Assembly (NCBI GenBank): GCA_018699955.1 | Contig: JABISG010000070.1 | Coordinates: 1-64,000 of the forward strand | Reading direction: 5' to 3' | Origin: Planctomycetaceae bacterium | Lineage (GTDB): Bacteria; Planctomycetota; Planctomycetia; Planctomycetales; Planctomycetaceae | DNA length: 64,000 bases | In this document: one piece after another, positions 61,469 to 64,000 of the stretch | Numbering within the stretch: position 1 is the stretch's first letter | How the letters are laid out: every line of letters starts with the position of its first letter | Position numbers and translations under genes: made by a program | Notes under the pieces: generated by a model | Databases searched by the model: none | Seen by the model: only the letters and a program-made list of their open reading frames with translations | Told to the model about the DNA's origin: nothing

Positions 61469-62611
61469 TCAAACATTCTTCAGTACCTCATCAAACAACG
61501 GATAGGCCAGTTCGCCGTTCCAGCGGTGGCCGCCGTCGTAATGGTCGAACTGCAAATTCTTCGGCTTGCCAAAGGCTGCATAGGCGCTGCGTAACCGCTC
61601 TTTGAAAAGATCGGCCCAGCTTTGGGTGATCAAGCCGTCTTTGGCACCGACTTCCCACACGGCCGGTCGCGGCGCGATGAGCGAGCCGATTTCGGAATAG
61701 TCGCCGTACTTCAACAGGCCCGGAATGATTTGTGACCCGCAACTGTAACGCCCCATTATGCGTTCCTGCAGCAGGTTGAGTGCGCCGCTGACGCAGGCGA
61801 CTTTAATCCGCCGATCCATGGCCGTCGCCAGCATCGTCATGCGTCCGCCGTACGACAAACCGGCACAGCCGATGCGGCCGGACGCCACCTCCGGCCGGCT
61901 TTGCAGCAGATCGATCGACCAACTCAGGTCGCGAAGGTTGGCCGCCATTGGTAGTTGCCCGAGTGCTTGCATCCGCACGAATGCGACCGCGCACGGATCG
62001 GTCCCGCCACTTCTCGATTTTGCGAGTCGGCGGCCGAACGGTGTCATGCAAGGCGCAGCGACCGCGTATCCACGACGGACAAATTGCAGGCCGTAATCGT
62101 AATGTGCCGTCTTGATGCTGTCGGCGACACCTTCCAGATCGGTGCGGCCAACGATGGGATGATTTCCGTGAGCACCGTGACCGTGGACGCAGAGCACGCC
62201 CGGTACCTTGTTGCGCTTCGATGCATTTTTCGGCAATAGCAAATAGACCGGAACCGTCGGCACTCCCTCGGCATGCAGCAGCAAGTCGTAGCGGGTGTGA
62301 TCGTCGAAATCGCGGCGGCCTTCTTCTTCGGCCCGCCATTTCATCGGCGGCTGAATGTCGCCCAGCAATTCAGCCAACTTCGCACTGAACTGCTTCTGCC
62401 AGAGACTGCATTCGTTGGCCGTCTTGCCGTGAAACAGCATCGACAACGGCGCATTCTTCGCCTTGTCGGCAATCACACTATTTGTTGGCAACGGTGACGG
62501 GACATCTGCAGCGACGGCGCGAGTCGCGGAGTTGAGCAGTCCGGCTGCTCCCAGTAGTCCGACGGCTTGGGAACCGCTGTGCTTGATGAAATCTCGGCGT
62601 GTGGTGTTCAT
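61469..62611 (-). CDS. Tat-exported alpha/beta hydrolase (dienelactone/acetyl-xylan-esterase-like)
   Basis: 380 residues. A twin-arginine signal (TTRRDFIKHSGSQAVGLLG) leads. The hydrolase domain has VPGVLCVHGHGAHGNH as oxyanion strand and nucleophile serine in GCAGLSYGGRMTMLATAM. Catalytic His is likely in YDGGHRWNG near the C terminus. The family removes acyl groups from extracellular polymers or small esters. GGAG about 8 nt before the ATG. The SDR gene upstream ends 41 bases away on the same strand, suggesting a common unit. Confidence 0.87.
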   Translation of the reverse strand: MNTTRRDFIKHSGSQAVGLLGAAGLLNSATRAVAADVPSPLPTNSVIADKAKNAPLSMLFHGKTANECSLWQKQFSAKLAELLGDIQPPMKWRAEEEGRRDFDDHTRYDLLLHAEGVPTVPVYLLLPKNASKRNKVPGVLCVHGHGAHGNHPIVGRTDLEGVADSIKTAHYDYGLQFVRRGYAVAAPCMTPFGRRLAKSRSGGTDPCAVAFVRMQALGQLPMAANLRDLSWSIDLLQSRPEVASGRIGCAGLSYGGRMTMLATAMDRRIKVACVSGALNLLQERIMGRYSCGSQIIPGLLKYGDYSEIGSLIAPRPAVWEVGAKDGLITQSWADLFKERLRSAYAAFGKPKNLQFDHYDGGHRWNGELAYPLFDEVLKNV

Positions 62612-62652
62612 GTTGGTTGCTCCGTTCCATGCAGCGCGGTGTGTGGGCTTTG

Positions 62653-63414
62653 TTATCTTGCGAGCCAGCCGCCGTCGATGGGGATGATGCTGCCATGCAT
62701 GTAATTCGAGGCATCGGATGCCAGGAAAACTGCCAGACCGGCTAAGTCATCGGGTTCACCCCAACGACCGCAGGGAATGCGGTTGAGAATTTCCGGTCCG
62801 CGTGTCACATGGTTTCTCAGCGTGTCGGTCAGGTCGGTGGCGAAGTACCCCGGCGCGATGCAGTTCACGTTAATGCCCCGACTGCTCCACGACGTTGCCA
62901 GCGACTTCGTCAGCCCGGCGAGACCATGTTTGGCCGCGGTGTATGCCGGCACCTGCCAGCCACCCTGGTAACACATCACCGAACCGATGTTGATGATCTT
63001 CCCCCGCCCTCGTTTGAACATGAAGGGGGCTGCCTGTTGCGACAGATCGAACGACGCGGTCAGATGAACTTCGAGGAGATCCCGCCATTCGTTCTCGGGG
63101 TACTCTTCCGGCGGATGCCGCGTCCCCGTGCCGGCGTTGTTCACCAGAATATCGAGGCTGCCGAACTCATCAACCACCTGATCGGCGATACCTTTGCGTT
63201 GTTCGGGGTGGCTCAAATCGACTTTGAGGTCGAGAAACTTTCGGCCGGCACCTTCAACGAGGCGAGCAGTTTCTGCGGCTTCCCCCGAACGCGAAACGCA
63301 GGCCACGTCGGCTCCCGCTTCAGCCAAACCACGGGCAATCGCCTGTCCCAGCCCGCGGCTACCACCGGTTACTAATGCCGTGCGTCCATTGAGTTTGAAG
63401 AGGTCCAGAATCAT
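62653..63414 (-). CDS. Short-chain dehydrogenase/reductase (KduD/gluconate-dehydrogenase-like)
   Basis: 253 residues. Glycine-rich NAD(P) loop TGGSRGLG (16-23), NNAG (92-95), and catalytic S145, Y158 and K162 (YTAAK). The C terminus [11 protein letters not shown] is typical. It most resembles 2-deoxy-D-gluconate 3-dehydrogenase and related sugar-acid dehydrogenases, but closely related 3-oxoacyl reductases cannot be excluded. Forty-one bases upstream of the exported hydrolase, which may release its substrate. Confidence 0.88.
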   Translation of the reverse strand: MILDLFKLNGRTALVTGGSRGLGQAIARGLAEAGADVACVSRSGEAAETARLVEGAGRKFLDLKVDLSHPEQRKGIADQVVDEFGSLDILVNNAGTGTRHPPEEYPENEWRDLLEVHLTASFDLSQQAAPFMFKRGRGKIINIGSVMCYQGGWQVPAYTAAKHGLAGLTKSLATSWSSRGINVNCIAPGYFATDLTDTLRNHVTRGPEILNRIPCGRWGEPDDLAGLAVFLASDASNYMHGSIIPIDGGWLAR

Positions 63415-63465
63415 TTGTGCCTTACTGTCGAGGGAGACGAGTTATCGGTCTTCGATGTTATCTTA

Positions 63466-64000
63466 TCATTCAAACGAGGGAGAGATGTGCCGCCAGAGCA
63501 TGTCTGCCATCAGCTGTTGTCCCGTCTCTGAAAGATGCAGGCCGTCGGTGGTGGCATTGGCTGCGAAAATCACTCCGGCGAATTCGCGACGTGGAATCAA
63601 CACCGCGCCGTGCTTTTTCGCCAATCGTCTTTGAGTCCTGCCATAACCGTTATAAAACGGTGGCAGAGGAAGTTCCAGCATGACGAGTTGGCGGCCCGGT
63701 CGCTGCAGCCGACTGAGTAACGCATCGAGATCGGCGGCGAAGCGGCGCAGACTTGTTTCGCCCAGAATATCGTTGCCGCCAATCTCTATCAGTACAAATG
63801 TATGACCCTGCTCGACGTGTTCCGTCTGGCGCAGAGCGCTGCGCGCGGTCGCGCCGATTTGCGACAAGTTTGCCACGTTAATACTACGATCCTTCCGCAG
63901 TCGCGCGGGCCAGGTCCGTTCGTCGCTGTCGAAGGTCTCTGCGCTTATCGAATCGCCGATCACGTATAACAGCGACTGCGGCTGCGGCTGCGGATCAAAG
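63466..64000 (-). CDS. GDSL/SGNH hydrolase, 5' end beyond the window
   Basis: At least 177 codons; the frame is open to the right edge, and upstream residues [26 protein letters not shown] show a normal block-I GDS motif. A GTG at 63963 is a possible start, but it cuts into the strand before GDS, so the gene probably begins outside. Block [10 protein letters not shown] and the C-terminal DGLHLSETG with catalytic Asp/His are present. It resembles lysophospholipase/acyl-CoA thioesterase TesA-type enzymes. Substrate unknown. Confidence 0.85.
   Translation of the reverse strand, partial: FDPQPQPQSLLYVIGDSISAETFDSDERTWPARLRKDRSINVANLSQIGATARSALRQTEHVEQGHTFVLIEIGGNDILGETSLRRFAADLDALLSRLQRPGRQLVMLELPLPPFYNGYGRTQRRLAKKHGAVLIPRREFAGVIFAANATTDGLHLSETGQQLMADMLWRHISPSFE

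Overview
The window comes from a member of the Planctomycetes, most likely the Planctomycetales. Several features point there: three DUF1501 Tat-exported proteins, zinc-ribbon proteins carrying DUF1559-like and secretin-STN-like segments, repeat-rich exported hydrolases, methanofuran-linked C1 genes, a TTG/GTG-tolerant start usage, and many short palindromic intergenic repeats. I could not assign a genus. No rRNA, tRNA, CRISPR array, phage, integrase or transposase gene was seen; the window looks chromosomal.

Layout. 1-10.2 kb: an orphan DUF1501 protein, a very large membrane protein with a spermidine-synthase-like domain, small hypotheticals, an SLC13-type anion transporter, a universal stress protein and an amidase. 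10.2-18.6 kb: a small antitoxin-like protein, a DEAD-box RNA helicase with a 59-residue basic protein and a strong terminator behind it, two tandem leucine-rich-repeat membrane proteins, a zinc-ribbon protein, a double SGNH-domain esterase-like protein whose second domain has lost its serine, and a coiled-coil/Pro-Gly-Arg-rich secreted protein. 19-30.8 kb: a second DUF1501 gene, zinc-ribbon and DUF3592 membrane proteins, a membrane-protein/XRE-regulator cassette with an operator-like palindrome, a divergent response regulator and histidine kinase, a multi-pass membrane protein, a Tat protein and the third DUF1501 gene, followed by small membrane and lipoprotein genes. 31-43 kb: ispD, two large zinc-ribbon/STN-like proteins, the glycine decarboxylase genes gcvPA and gcvPB with a LipM-type lipoyl ligase/octanoyltransferase, FHA and HEAT-repeat proteins, and two small genes. 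43-50.4 kb: an exported alpha/beta hydrolase, dihydroorotase, a VWA lipoprotein and a PQQ-repeat protein. 50.4-55.9 kb: a minus-strand cluster for an aldehyde:ferredoxin oxidoreductase-like protein and three formylmethanofuran dehydrogenase/hydrolase subunits (FwdD-, FwdB/FhcB- and FwdA/FhcA-like). 56-64 kb: a YggL-like ribosome-associated protein, small membrane and zinc-ribbon proteins, an SMP-30-like lactonase, a glycosyltransferase, an exported hydrolase, a short-chain dehydrogenase, and a GDSL hydrolase that runs off the right end.

The most interesting part is the 50-56 kb C1 cluster. Its FwdB-like subunit keeps the four-cysteine cluster motif and the cysteine expected to bind the metal, and a separate FwdD-like subunit and an AOR-like enzyme lie beside it. 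This suggests a redox-active formylmethanofuran dehydrogenase rather than only the formyltransferase/hydrolase of aerobic methylotrophs. The same AOR gene carries an in-frame, perfectly palindromic insertion whose shorter relative sits in the unrelated spermidine-synthase-like gene. The second theme is the density of short palindromic repeats: at least eight families sit between genes, including inside operons.
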